Positions 24,480-35,968 are shown, counted from the stretch's first letter. The stretch is DNA of 64,000 nt from Gorsachius magnificus (GCA_034008185.1 CM067082.1:13810984-13874983); one strand, 5' to 3'. Made by a program: numbers and translations. The notes: generated by a model from the letters alone, not told the origin.

Positions 24480-25520
24480 ATTAGAGGGGAACTCATTATC
24501 AAAGACCTGTGGGTCACAGTTACAGTGTTTCTTTGGGTGGACATCCACCACCAAAGAAGGACCTTCTTGGCAGGTTTCCACTCAACATAAATTGTGTAGA
24601 CTTTGGTGCGTATTTGTAAATGAAGTGTCCAACTCCTGTTACAGGAGGCTGAGGGCAGGAGTCAATTGCTTCTCCATACCTGGGGTGTCTAGGATACCCT
24701 TGGTGTCTGGCTGGTACTCTGGATAGACACAAATCATTTGATCAGCCCTGTGTGGATGTCTCAGACACCCTGGGACAACTCCAACGGCACCACACACTTT
24801 TTCTTAGGCAACTGGATCACCAACTGCCTCAACTCTGTCCTGAAACTTTAGGGCAACATTCAGCTATCTAGCTAGTAGCCGTCTCTTTCGTGATAAGCTC
24901 AACTGTTCTCTAAATTGACCAGAGGGGCCACTTAGTTGTTCTAGGCATTAAGTATTGTTTGAAATGCCCTCAGGCATCCTGCTTTTGTCTGGTCTCCATG
25001 CGTTTCTCCAAATAGGTATGGGTCTTTGTGTTGACTCTCCAACCCCACATGCGCCCAGATATAGGCATCTCTGAAGGCAGTAAACCCCAATGTTTAGGCA
25101 ACTTAATTGATTACTAGATGCCCAATGACTATAATGGCATTGCTGGCTCCGAAGTAGGTATCTGTATTCAGATGTCTGGTGCCTTACTTTTGAACTGCAA
25201 CCTGCCCAGTGGGTCAGATTTTGAGCTTCATTCTCCCAGGATATGCTGTTTTTCAAACTGAAGCACATGGACACCTGGGAATCCGAGGACTGATCCTGAG
25301 ATGGCTGTGAAAGGTGACTTAGCAAAGCAGCTATAGGTATGCCAGAAAGCTGCCTAGGGATGTGAAGCTTTGAAAGGGTCTGAATCAACACTGGAGATTC
25401 AACAGGGCTCCGCATACTGATGTGTTTACAAAACATGGGTTGAGATTTTAGACATCCCAGTGTGTGGGTATGCATGCTGCTACCTTTCCCTCCTAGGCAA
25501 TACACAAACTTTTGAAGACA
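24480..25520. repeat. Possible ancient interspersed repeat with degenerate TAGGCA-like words
   Basis: The region carries many variants of one short word on the plus strand: TAGGATACCC, TTAGGCAACTGGAT, CTAGGCATTAAG, ATAGGCATCTC, TTAGGCAACTTAATT, AGATGCCCAATG, TAGGTATCTG and CAGATGTCTGG. Such word families occur in old, decayed transposon or LTR copies of amniotes. A minus-strand open frame of 185 codons (24948-25505) is the longest in the window but has repetitive low-information sequence and no domain. I read it as a by-product of composition. Family and boundaries are uncertain. Confidence 0.35.
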
Positions 25521-25587
25521 GAGGTTTTGGCCTCGGAATTGTTTTGCTAGGCTTAATTAACTATGAATAGTTACAAATGATAACGTA

Positions 25588-25700
25588 AGAAACGCCATAC
25601 TGTTCAGACCAATGGTCATTCTAGTCTAGCATTTAATCTCCAGCAGTGGCAGAGTAGATGCTTTACTGGGAGAACGTGTAAGTCTAGTCCTTTTAATATC
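25588..25700 (-). mobile_element. Ancient CR1-like 3' end
   Basis: The plus strand reads GCCATACTGTTCAGACCAAT, then GGTCATTCTAGTCTAGCA and CAGCAGTGGCAGAGTAGATG. This resembles the reverse complement of an old amniote CR1-type 3' end, whose sense form reads roughly GGACTAGATGGACC followed by GGTCTGACCCAGTATGG. It is highly diverged. I recognise the pattern from memory only. Confidence 0.55.
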
Positions 25701-25759
25701 CTGGCTAGTCCTTTTTGTATCACTTCACGGACCTGTTGCCTATAAATTGGTCTAATCCT

Positions 25760-27109
25760 TTTCTGAACTGCAGTTTACTTATTTCAGTCTATACCAAAGT
25801 GGCTGAAAGCCATTTATTAACACACTGTAGTCAGGCAGCACCTTAACAGTCGTGTATGTTGACATTATTTATACTAGTTTTTAAAAATTATATTTCAGGC
25901 ATATCTTCTGACCTCTTGAAGGTTATGGGCTCTAGGGTGCTAGGCACTGTAAAAAGCTGGACTGTCCATAATACGTCTGTTGTGCAAAGGTTTGCTGTTT
26001 TTTTTGTTCCAGGAAAAAATTAACATTTAAAAGGGATGTTATCTGTGTGATTTGGCCTAATTCTTTCCCACTGATAAAAGGAAAAACACATAAATGCTTT
26101 TATTTTAAAAATATTTGAGGGAAACCTTTGTTAATGTTGTGAATCAGCGGCAACTTTGAGTCACTAAGTACTGGGTTGAGATATTATACAATCGTGATTT
26201 GTATCAAGTTCCTCCTATTTTAATTTTTGTCTGTGCCCATTTTTCATGTTGACTTTGACAGAATCAGGATGTGGTGTTAGAAATGCAGCATTTATCTTGC
26301 AGTGATAAAGTTTATGCCTTTAATGTTACCTTTCAAGAATAAGAGAAGTCTGACAAATGGTGTGGGTAGTTTCAGGCTTTATTTGCTGTAGTGCTCGCTG
26401 AGTGTTCCCCATTTATTTTGCACAGCTACTGAAATTCCAATTCATTAAAGCAATTTAGTCATATACATTTCAACAGGACCAGACACCTGCTAAGAGTTAT
26501 GCGTGCACTCAGATGTTCTTTTGAATCAGTCTTTGCCTGGAGAGCTGTCAGGATCACCCACGGGAACTACTGAAAGTGACTTATGATCTTATCTTAGTCA
26601 GATCCCTATTTGTACTGCATTATTTTGATACGCATGTACTACACTAGATAAGTACCACACATCCTACCTCTGGCCGCCTGCATCCTTGGTAATAGTTCAT
26701 AAAAGCACACTCAAATAAGCAGACTCCTCTCTACCCTCATGTTTTTAAAGTTACTCTTACCTGCTCCATTTTTGAGTTTTCCTTGTTGTATGAGGTCAAG
26801 GCTGGCAGAATTTCACAACATTCAGCCAATATCCATGCTAAGTTTGGGGAACAAATTGGTGTGTTCTCCCTTTTTCTCATTTCAGCTTAATAAAACCTTC
26901 TCTTGTGCAAATTCTCAGCAAATGACAATTTGACATTTGCCAGATGATGCCAGGATATGAACCGAGGATCTGTTCCTTCTTTTTAAGAGAAAAAAACAAG
27001 TAAAGCCATTTGGGAATTTTGCCAACAGGAGCTGTACCCACACAGAAATGGCCAAGTGAAAGAGGAAGAGGGCAGAGAAATGCAACCACACTGCCAGAGA
27101 GGAAACTGA
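25760..27109. other. Non-coding stretch
   Basis: AT-rich, no gene or repeat recognised. Open frames are 70 codons or shorter. Confidence 0.5.
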
Positions 27110-27400
27110 ATCATGGAATCGTTTAGGTTGGAAAAGACCTTCAAGATCATCAGTCCAACTGTTAACCTAACCCTGCCATCCCACCACTAAACCATGTCCC
27201 TAAGCACCTCGTCTACCCATCTTTTAAATACCTCCAGGCGTGGGGACTCGACCACTTCCCTGGGCAGCCTGTTCCAATGCTTGACAACCCTTTTTGTGAA
27301 GACGTTTCTCCTAATATCCAGTCAAAACCTGCCCTGTTGCAACTTCAGTCCATTTCCCCTCGTCCTATCGCCTATTACCAGGCAGGGCAAACCTGGAAAA
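27110..27400 (-). mobile_element. CR1 LINE 3' end
   Basis: Starts with the reverse-complement tail ATCATGGAATCGTTTAGG and continues through GGAAAAGACCTTCAAGATCA. It then reads the end of ORF2 and its 3'UTR (on the plus strand, CCCTAAGCACCTCGTCTACC and CTTCCCTGGGCAGCCTGTTC). The last 30 bp are diverged. About 290 bp remain, so the copy is strongly 5'-truncated. The plus-strand frame at 27194-27475 is an antisense shadow of it. Confidence 0.95.
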
Positions 27401-28379
27401 GAAGAGCCATCCCTTAGTCAAAACCCAGAGATGGTGAGCACGTTTTACAGCCTCTGCACCCAGCAGCGTATCTGAAGGGGTTGCTCAGGTATCTTGCTGA
27501 ACTGGTGACTAAGTCAATGCCTTTGAAGGAAGAGCTGATGTTCAGCAAAATGCTACCGTGTTGAAATGTAAGTCCCTTGGTGAATCTGTCTCCTGCCTTC
27601 ACATGTTTGTGTGGATCTGGAGGCAAGGTTCACAGGGTGATAACTAACTTATAGATGAAGCTGATGTATCAGTCTTAACTTGAACAAGGCCTTTTCTGTC
27701 TTTCCCGTTCTTTTTTTTTTTGCAGAGGGTAAAGGATGTGGCCTTATCTTGGGTACTCCCTGACTTCTGTCAGTTGGTGTCACAGCTGGAATGTTATTTA
27801 AATCCAATTTCTTTTATCTGCAAGTATTTATGTGAGCAGATAAAGCATTAAGCCTTTATCCTAAAGTGCCCTGTTCCACTTTACTGCTCCAGATAACATT
27901 GACTTATGCTGGAGCTGCCACTCCGTGGACAGGAAATCAATTCTCTCCCCCATTCTCTGCTTGATCTTTCATGGTGTATAATGGGGATGTGTGTGTGATG
28001 TTACTGACAGACCTCAGGATGCACTCCATTAAGAGGTCAAAGGGAATCTCCTCTTCAAACTGTAGGAATCTGCTTTTTTTTTTTTTTTTTTCTGCTGGAG
28101 TTTTATTTATTTGAGGTGGGGAGAAATGTGGGTCAGTTCAAATCTGTATTTACTGCTTTTCTCTGACTTGAAGCCTAAGTTTAAAAGCCAGAAGGTCTCT
28201 TCCCACTGTTCTCACCACTCATAAAGAGCTTACTCAAGCAGGCCCGTTAACGTAACTGAGAGAACATGCTATTCAGCATGAGTGAAAGTGTCAAGAACTG
28301 TCTTGAAGTGGAATATATGAGATTTAAGGATTTGAAATGCAAAAACCATGGACTGAAATGCAGTCAAGTGCTTTCTAAG
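27401..28379. other. Non-coding stretch
   Basis: No gene recognised. It contains a T18 run at 28074-28091. A 61-codon plus-strand frame at 28266-28451 runs into the LTR remnant and is not supported as a gene. Confidence 0.5.
28074..28091. repeat. Poly-T run (T18)
   Basis: Uninterrupted run of 18 T. Confidence 0.9.
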
Positions 28380-28702
28380 ACTGCTGGTAGAGCCTTTTTT
28401 AGAAGAGTTGGGAATGAGGGAGTGAAGTTGAGCCTGGAAGAAGGGGAATGAGGGGAAGGGTGGTTTTAGTTTTGCTTTTGTTTCTCACTTTCCTACTCTG
28501 TTTTTTAATTGGCAATGAATTAAACTATTTTTCCCCAAGTTGAATCTGTTTTTCTGTGGCAGTAATCAGTAAGTGATCTTGATGTCCTGATCTCGACCCC
28601 TGAGCTTTTTAATCTTAAAATGTCCCCCTACCCTGTTGAGGGGGGGGAGTGAGAGAGCGGCTGGGTGGGCACCCGGCAGCCAGCCCAGGTTACACCACCA
28701 CA
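28380..28702 (+). mobile_element. 3' part of a second avian endogenous-retrovirus LTR
   Basis: The segment reads like the R-U5 portion of a different bird LTR family: GGTGGTTTTAGTTTTGC, then TTTGTTTCTCACTTTCCTAC, AATGAATTAAAC near a degraded polyadenylation signal, and the CCCCAAGTTGAATCTG block. The GC-rich end carries GGGAGTGAGAGAGCGGCTGG, GGGCACCCGGCAGCCAGCC and a final ACACCACCACA. It differs in the middle and at the end from the LTR at 8266-8842. I could not find a TG start or a target-site duplication, so the copy is truncated on its 5' side and the 28380 boundary is approximate. Confidence 0.75.
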
Positions 28703-30784
28703 GTCACCCATGCACTCTCTGAGGTTAGTGCTAGAAACCTGTATAAGAAGTTCTGGAAAGTTAATTGAGATTCATGGACTGGGAGGTGGGAATGATTAGG
28801 TTGGATTAAAGTGTCATATGCAAAAATCTTCTGGACACAGAGATTCTTATGGCTGTGCCTGATTTTTGTGAATGCCCCTGATGTTGCAGGAAGAAGGATG
28901 TGTTAAGACATGTCTTTTATAAGCTCTGGTAGAAACACAAAGAGGAAAAATGTGTAGGACAAATGAGTCACGTGTTTAAAAGTGAAGGTACAGAAAATTG
29001 GCAAGATCTGGATCAAGAATTGGTGTGAAAGACTTGAACAGTCCATGCAAGCTTTTTTTTGAGGAAACATGTCACAGAGAAAAAGGGGAGGGAAGGTTTA
29101 CTGGGCCAAAGGGGTAATAAAATTGAGATGAAATTGGCACATGCATCATTTTCCCTGGGAAACCTGTGTACTGCAACACAGAAAGTCCATAATTACTTAC
29201 GACACAGTGACCCAGAGTGGCACCAGCTAGGAGTTAAGCTTTGGGTCTTAAATACGTCATTTGTCAAGGACAAAGGCAGCATGTGTTGTTTTTCTGATGG
29301 ATGCATCCCTTCAGAGGGAGAGTGTCCTGGACCCCAGGGCTGGCAACAATATCTCCAGAGAAGCTCCTCTCTGGCATGGCTGAAGGCGAAGTCCTCTCTG
29401 CATCTGCTCCAGAGAGTGCATTTACCATGTGTACCATGGGCCCTCTATCCACTTACAGCACCATCTCTCATGGATTAGGAGGAGGGGAGAAGATGGCAGT
29501 GCTTGCATTCGCTTCCTCATGAAGGATTTCTGCAGGTATGACTGAGTGCTGATGCATCCTCCCAGCAGCTGAAGGGAAATCAACAACTCTACAAGGGCCT
29601 GATGCCACCTGTAATGCTTCAACGTGGAGGTGACTGTATCTTGTCTCCACTGCTTCAGAGAAACTTCTTTGTTTTGGACACAACAAATCTCCAAGGTCAC
29701 ACACCAAGTACAAGCCACCTGGACTCAGAGATTGCAGCGTACCAGCTCATAGTTAGGGTGGCACTTCATTCCTTTCTAACACTGCTTTCTTCCTTCTCTT
29801 TTATGTTGTAAAAGAGTAAAGAATCATCAGTTCAAAGCAACATCTAACACAAGTCTCTGGGCAGTGAAAGTAGCTCATTAAACTTACTGTAATTGACAGC
29901 AGATACTTTGGAGGAATATTTGTAACAGTGAACATTGGAACTGGATGGTTCATCTCCTGGCACTCCAAAGGAGCCTCTTGGTCCTTTTTCAGACTGCTCT
30001 CACTGCTATCTATTTGGATAAAAGAAAGCCAATAAATTAGACGAAGCAAAACTGTGTGTAAAAATGGTGCTTCATTCTTGTATCTCATTTATGTCAATCT
30101 TCCTCTCCTCCTGAGTAATGTTCTGCAGCCTGTTTATCTCCTCTCGTACACCAGCTCCCATTGCTCTCATAGTTCATGTGCATGTGAACCCTACAGGTTC
30201 TCTAGAAATCCAGATGTGTTGCTTTGGACACTTTGGGAGCTTCATCTTCTATGGCAGAAGTGACTAACTGCCTCCTAGGAGCATCCTGGAAGAGGGTGAT
30301 GCATTGCCATGAGTTGACTCCAATGGTAGATGTTGCTGGGAGGTGCAGCTCTGCTTCTCCCTCCTTGCTTCGGCAGTGAGTTCCCACCACTCCCAGCACA
30401 GACAGCTCACCTTGGGGCTCCAGACAACCTTACGGTTGATCAGCTTGGCTGGCTGGACTCATCTCCTGGTTGGAGCAGTGCTGGGGTAGGACCATGGTAG
30501 AGGAGAGGCAGGATCTTGCAGCCAGGCTGGGAAAGCAGAACCCAGCCAGAGACAGAGAACTCTGCCAGAGACAGCTCAAGGTAGCATCAGCTCAGCTCTG
30601 TCCCTATGTAGGTCTATACATACGTGTGTAGGAATTTCTGCTTTTTAATTATAACTAGTAATCAAAGAGGAACAATGAAAAATGTTACCGTATGCAACAA
30701 CAAGCTTATTAAATCTCTTTAAGAAATGGACACTGACTGTCACCTTCCTTAATCATCTGAACAATGCACCTACGTGCCCTTTCA
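28703..30784. other. Non-coding stretch
   Basis: No gene recognised. Open frames at 29059-29478 (139 codons, plus) and overlapping minus-strand frames lack any domain. Base use does not favour one strand. Confidence 0.5.
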
Positions 30785-30837
30785 AGTCAGTGGAGAGAAA
30801 GAAATGTTTCTGGTGTCTGATTCATCTGATGTACCAC
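30785..30837 (+). repeat. Dispersed repeat, copy 1 of 2
   Basis: About 53 bp starting AGTCAGTGGAGAGAAAG. It aligns to 31858-31911 at roughly three-quarters identity by eye, in the same orientation about 1.07 kb away. Shared blocks include TGTTTCTGG and TGATTCA. It may belong to the same old TAGGCA-rich family suspected at 24480-25520. Confidence 0.6.
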
Positions 30838-30864
30838 TTGGAACAAATATAAGGAAGCAACTCC

Positions 30865-31135
30865 TAAATGGGGGGTAATGAACTGGAACATGCTGCTGTT
30901 GGAGGACACGTAGTGTCTGTGAGCACAAAAAAGGCTTTGATGAGTTCATGGGCAGAACGGATGTTACAGAGAATGGACAGGGTTGTATCACCCGCTGTCC
31001 CTAATCCAGTGACCCTGGCCACTGGTAGGGTACAAGGGCACTGGCCTGCAGAAAGTGGCCAGGGCTTTTCCTAACAGCATCCTCTATTACCACTGCTGCA
31101 AGCAAAGCACTGGACCCTGAAGGACATTTAATGAA
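30865..31135 (+). mobile_element. Ancient CR1-like 3' region
   Basis: The order of blocks resembles the 3' end of an old amniote CR1: GGAACATGCTGCTGTTGGAG, then GAGCACAAAAAAGGCTTTGA and GAGTTCATGGGCAGAACGG, then CACTGGCCTGCAGAAAGTGG, and AGCAAAGCACTGG where the GGACTAGATGGACC block is expected. Divergence is high and boundaries are approximate. Confidence 0.5.
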
Positions 31136-31857
31136 CTCTTACACCTACTCTGGCCCCAGATATGACTCCTTGGTTTCCACCTAGCTATGGAGACTGCTTC
31201 CTGTCCTCCTCTCCCTCCCAGATCCAACTGCACTGCAAGCGTCACCCTGAAAATTTGGAGGCTGGGACATGAGGACAGACAGGTGAGAAAGGATGGACAG
31301 ATCATACTGAAGTACGGATACTGAGTATTTTTTCATCTTTTACTCCCAAGATACTCTCTGAGGATACTCTGCTTAAAGAAACATCTAGATGCTGTTTTAA
31401 TCAGTTACAAAGGAATTATTTTTTGTTGGATGGATAACTGGGAAAATGCTTCCTACCTAACAGCCTTGAGTATCGTACTCAGCTGTGAGTATCTCAGCCT
31501 TGAATATTTCTTCCAAATAGTTAATAAGCACAGTTCTTATTATTAATGCTGTGTAAAGAGCAAAGAGCCACTTAAGGGATGCTCTTGTATCATGGCCAAA
31601 AACAGAATAACTAGAGCTGAACTAAAGAGGTCTCTTTGGTTGGAGTGGAAATAAATCTCAGATAACTCAGACTGCAAAGACCATACATGCCAGCCGCTTC
31701 TAAAAGGTGCTGTGCTCCAGCTGGGTAACTCCTGTTGCTGCTGGACAGTAAGTTCTACAGAAAGGGCAAGTTAAAGGGGTGGTATTTAACTCACCTACCT
31801 TGAAGCATTGGCAGGGTGGAGGAAGCCAACTGAGCTAGTCGCTTAGATGCCATTTTT
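31136..31857. other. Non-coding stretch
   Basis: Nothing recognised apart from its position between two copies of a short dispersed repeat. Confidence 0.5.
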
Positions 31858-31911
31858 AGTCAGTGGGAGGAATAGGTGTTTCTGGGGTGTGATTCACCCA
31901 AGGTACTTCAC
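31858..31911 (+). repeat. Dispersed repeat, copy 2 of 2
   Basis: Starts AGTCAGTGGGAGGAATAGG and aligns with 30785-30837. The word AATAGGTG and GGTACTTCAC resemble the TAGGCAC-type words of the 24.5-25.5 kb region. Confidence 0.6.
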
Positions 31912-32467
31912 ACTTTTCTGCTGTGTTGAGACTTACTGAGCTGCATATGCCCATCTCAGCGCTGCCTATGGTTTGGCAAGAGAAATCCCTACCCCAGGGA
32001 CCGAAGTCAACAGTATGGGTTGAACAGGGCAAAAAGCTTCTGTCAAAAATGGGGAGAGGCGAAAGGAAAATGGAAACAAGGTTCCTTTCCATGTTTTGAA
32101 AATTTAATTTTCTGACTTACCATTTTTAGGCAGCTTTTCTATTTTAAAATAAACATATATATAAAAAGGTTAATAAAAAGAGTGAAATAACCTTACAGGG
32201 AAGTAATGTTCTATTTTGTACTGAACAATACTTTTCATTTTGATCTAAACCTCACTTTTCTAATTAATTTTATTCTATTAATAATAAAATAGTATTTGGG
32301 CTGACCCACACTGAGATATTTGTGTGGGCTTCATCACCAAACCCAAAAGAAAAGAAATCCCGAACTGTTACTTGCCTATAGACATTAATTTTCCTCCTGC
32401 TGTGGGAAATAGCTGTTGTTACAACAGTACCATCTTTTTTTTTCTGCTTTTGCTTCTCCTGTTATAG
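31912..32467. other. Non-coding stretch before a candidate exon
   Basis: AT-rich, no gene. The last 35 bp are a strong polypyrimidine tract. Confidence 0.5.
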
Positions 32468-32644
32468 ATTGCCACATTGGGGACCAGAGATCACCTACAA
32501 AACCCGCCTGCATCCGATGTGCTTCATTCCTCCTTTTTACCCTGCTTGCTGTGCAGATGTTCTACACGGGAGCCTGTACGAGTGCATGGCTATGAGAGAT
32601 GGAGATGAAGCTCTGGAGGGTCTTTTAAGAATTGAGATCAGCTG
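32468..32644 (+). CDS. Candidate 177-bp exon of an unrecognised gene
   Basis: A long T/C-rich tract ending TTCTCCTGTTATAG at 32467 gives a convincing splice acceptor, and GTGAGAG at 32645 a fair donor. The enclosed 177 bp is a multiple of three. The frame starting at 32469 is open across it (LPHWGPEITYKTRLH ... DGDEALEGLLRIEIS), with a TGA formed just past the donor. The other two frames contain stops. GC content is higher than in the flanks. I do not recognise the peptide. It could equally be a non-coding exon or chance. Confidence 0.25.
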
Positions 32645-33053
32645 GTGAGAGCAACTTTTCCCTGGGTTTTCTGATTCTGCCTCTGGCATGGAAATGGAGG
32701 TGTAGGGTAGCAGAAGTTCTTGGCAGATTTTGAGTCCTGCTGACTTTCAACACAAAAATAAAACTTTTGCTGGCATAACTAAAATAAAAATATATCCACT
32801 TGCCAAAAATTGGTTTTGCTGATGCCTTCTGAAATGAAACAGAAGAATCCTTCCTCTAGAATTTTTAGAGTAAATACATTATACCCTGAGGAGAAGATGA
32901 GGTTTATGTCGAATTTTTGGCAGCTAAATATTTTTAAGTGCAGCTCAGGAAAAATTTTCTGGTGAACCTCTTTGGAATGGAAATATTTTTTGACACAATT
33001 TTTTAGTGTTCTGTTCTGTTGAAAACAAGGTTTTTCATAAATTCTACTTCCTG

Positions 33054-33068
33054 AAAAAAAAAAAAAAA
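33054..33068. repeat. Poly-A run (A15) followed by GG and T9
   Basis: A15 at 33054-33068, then GG and T9, could fold as a small A:T hairpin. No adjacent mobile element is recognised. Confidence 0.85.
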
Positions 33069-35909
33069 GGTTTTTTTTTGGCTATTGCCAAATGCAGAAA
33101 TACATTGATTTGGAAATGCGGCCTTGATGCCTTGTCAGGTTTTGTAGCTGAAATGCGTAGTTTTTCCTTTCTTCGTGGGCTGGGCTCCCCTGCTGGGCTC
33201 TCTCTTTCCTCACCACTCCCTGCAAGGCTGGAGTCTGGGAAGGCATTGCCCCCCTGAATCCGAATCTGAGAGGGGGAGGAAGAGGGACTCTGTGAGTGAT
33301 GGGGGCTGTCGTGCATGTAGGAAAATGCAGTATTAAAAGAAATTTGTAGGACGAGGAGTCTCAGCCGCATCAAGCCTGCTTTTGTAAACAAAATATCTCA
33401 TTCTTCACCAAAGTATTTAATTTTTTAATTTCTAGCTCAGAAGTATGCATTTTACCCTTTTTTTCCCCCTAGCTCTGTTCATCAACCAGAACAGTCTTAC
33501 ACTTTTAATAATGGCCCCTTTCTGGGGCTAAGCAGGAGCCTGTATAAAAGGTTGTTCCTATCACACCTCAGCAATGATTCTTTCTGCAATACTGAAACAG
33601 TGAACTGCCTTCATTTCTCTGTGAAGAAATGCAGAATAAGATCAGTTCTTAAAACCCCGCAGGCCCTACGAGCTTTATCCCGAACTCTGGTGAGAGTCAG
33701 TCAGGGCAGCTTTATCTGCATCAGTCAGTGATACCACTCAAAAAACACTCGCGTAAATATTTTGTAGGAAACAGGCCAGGGCCAACTCACCTCGATTTGT
33801 GATGGCCAGCCTGGCTTCAACTCAACATGGAAAATCCCAAAGAGCATTTTAATGCCTGATCTTAATTCCTCAGAAACATCAGATGTTTTGCATTGACATG
33901 GAATAAATTTTATGATGTGACTCACATAACTCACTTTGTAAATCCAATTCTCTTTGTGAATTATTTAAAAATATGAATTTACCTGTTCTTAATTCATGCT
34001 TCATACTGCAAACTTTTGTTAATTTAGGAAGTGTTTGGGAGGGAGGGATAGTTTCTTTCAAGTTAATCTGACTTCCAACTCCAGGCGGAGGGTATGAAGG
34101 ATCAGCTCCTTAATAATGTTCCAGTTGTTCTAAAGTTAATAAATGCCCTTAGCAAACAGCATCATTCCTTCACTGGAAAACAACTCGTGTTTCTGGACAA
34201 CCCAGAGAGGTTTCCCAAGCACTTCTACTTTTTACACTTTTCTAATTAAGATGATTAAGGCATGCTGTTTCTACATGACTAATGTCAAGAGGCCATTCAA
34301 TACCTTATGTACGTTCTTGCCTATCTCTCAATAATCTGGTGATTCCTACAGATGCTTTTGACTGTATTATTCATTATCTACCCGTTGTCTTTTCAGCATT
34401 TTATTACAGTTTGACAGACTAAACAGCTGTTTAAGTACAAGTATGTATTTTTCTTGGGCTTTGTTCAGAGTTGCTTTAGCTCTTGTGAAACATTGATTTC
34501 CAGCTGGGAGCCAAAGCAGTTTGAAATGTCTGCAGCAGACAGCTAAGGATACAGTTTAATTAGCCTACTTTGATCTTTTGTATGGTGGCTGATGATTTAC
34601 TACAGCTTGCAGCATGGTGAGGCAATTATATTCATGGTCATTATGACAGCATCCTTTGAGCCAGAGTTATCGTAGAAGTAAGATTAATTATAATGGGATT
34701 TTGTGGGGCCCAGAAGCCAAGGTAAAGTAATGTTATATCCAGACGAGTGCAATAAAGGAGAGCTTCATAATCAAAATATTGGGTGAAACCTTGGCCCGGC
34801 TGAGGTTAATAGCAAAACTCTTTGTAACTTTGGAGAGGAATCCACTCACAGGGTATGCCAGACATACTGTAATTTGGGAAATGTTCTGGAAGATCTTTGC
34901 TATGTCCTCTTGCTTGGGCTGATGCCACTGTCAGCCCAGGGTATGGTAGCAGTGCTATTCTCCGTTCCCTTCAGCATTATTTTCTTTCTTCTAGAAGCAC
35001 AGAAGAAAATTTTGGAGGCTATGGTTGGGTACACTGATAACTTTAGGGTTTTTCTTTCTTTGCGTTGTTTTTTATTTAAAACACTTCTCAGGTTGTTGTC
35101 CTCAGGTCCTGTGCAGCTGCCCTGCCACAATGGGGAAACACCTTTTGGGAGAAGCCGTGCGGCCTAATGCAGCATGTCGGTGTTATCTTTGTATCTGTTC
35201 AAAGGAGATGATGTTTTGTAAATATTATGGCTTTGGTAGCAGTTGTTGTTGTATGTCAGGAGAGGTAATAAAACTGGCCAGCAGGCAGAGCACAGTCTCT
35301 TCCAGCTATTGCCTGTGAGAGCCGGCTCATCCCGTATTTCTGTCTCTTTCTTTGGCTGGCCTGCCCTGTCACAGTGCTGGGTAGAGCTTTTGTCACTATT
35401 TCTAAACCAGCTAGTTGGTTTGTACAACAGCTCTTCAGGGTTTCTTAGCAGGAGAAATTATGCAGGCGAGTGTTTGAATGTTGTGTTAACTCAACTTTGT
35501 TGGTTCCGCTTTTCCAGGAACCTGTAAAAAGCCAGAGCAGCTTTTGAGGGGTCAACTCAAATGCTCACATAGGCAGTAGTAGTGTTTGAAACAACAGAAA
35601 AAGCAAATGTCTAGGAAAAATTGTGAGGAGAGAAAAAGCATATATGAAATTCCCCCCGAATACTCTCCTAGCCTCCACCAGCCTGTGACCCGGAGATGCA
35701 TATTTGCTGCTAATAGCTGTTATGGATTTTATTTAATGAATTTCCAATCCCTTTTTGACCCCATGTAAACCCTTCTTTCTACACCTTCGCACTGCTCAGA
35801 CCCACTGCTGAACCATGCCTTGGGGGGGGACCTTCCCTGCCAACTGCTGTCCCACCCCACCCACCAGGGACCACGTCTCTGTATGGCCTGGATCAGCCTT
35901 GCTCTCCTG

Positions 35910-35968
35910 CAGGCATTTCTTTGCCATGAATCCCAACCCACAGGCATTTCTTTGCCATGAATCCCAAC
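35910..35968. repeat. Exact 28-bp tandem duplication, period 31
   Basis: CAGGCATTTCTTTGCCATGA plus ATCCCAAC occurs identically at 35910-35937 and 35941-35968, separated by CCA. The perfect identity shows that the duplication is recent. Confidence 0.97.

Noticed and set aside
24948..25505. 185-codon minus-strand open frame, the longest in the window
   Set aside because: Low-information composition, no domain or signal, and it lies in a region with repeated degenerate words. No splice or promoter context supports a gene.
27194..27475. 93-codon plus-strand frame ([17 protein letters not shown]...)
   Set aside because: Antisense of the CR1 ORF2 end. The same peptide type appears antisense to the CR1 at 48242-48517.
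29059..29478. 139-codon plus-strand open frame
   Set aside because: Several overlapping frames on both strands are open here. No codon bias or domain favours one.
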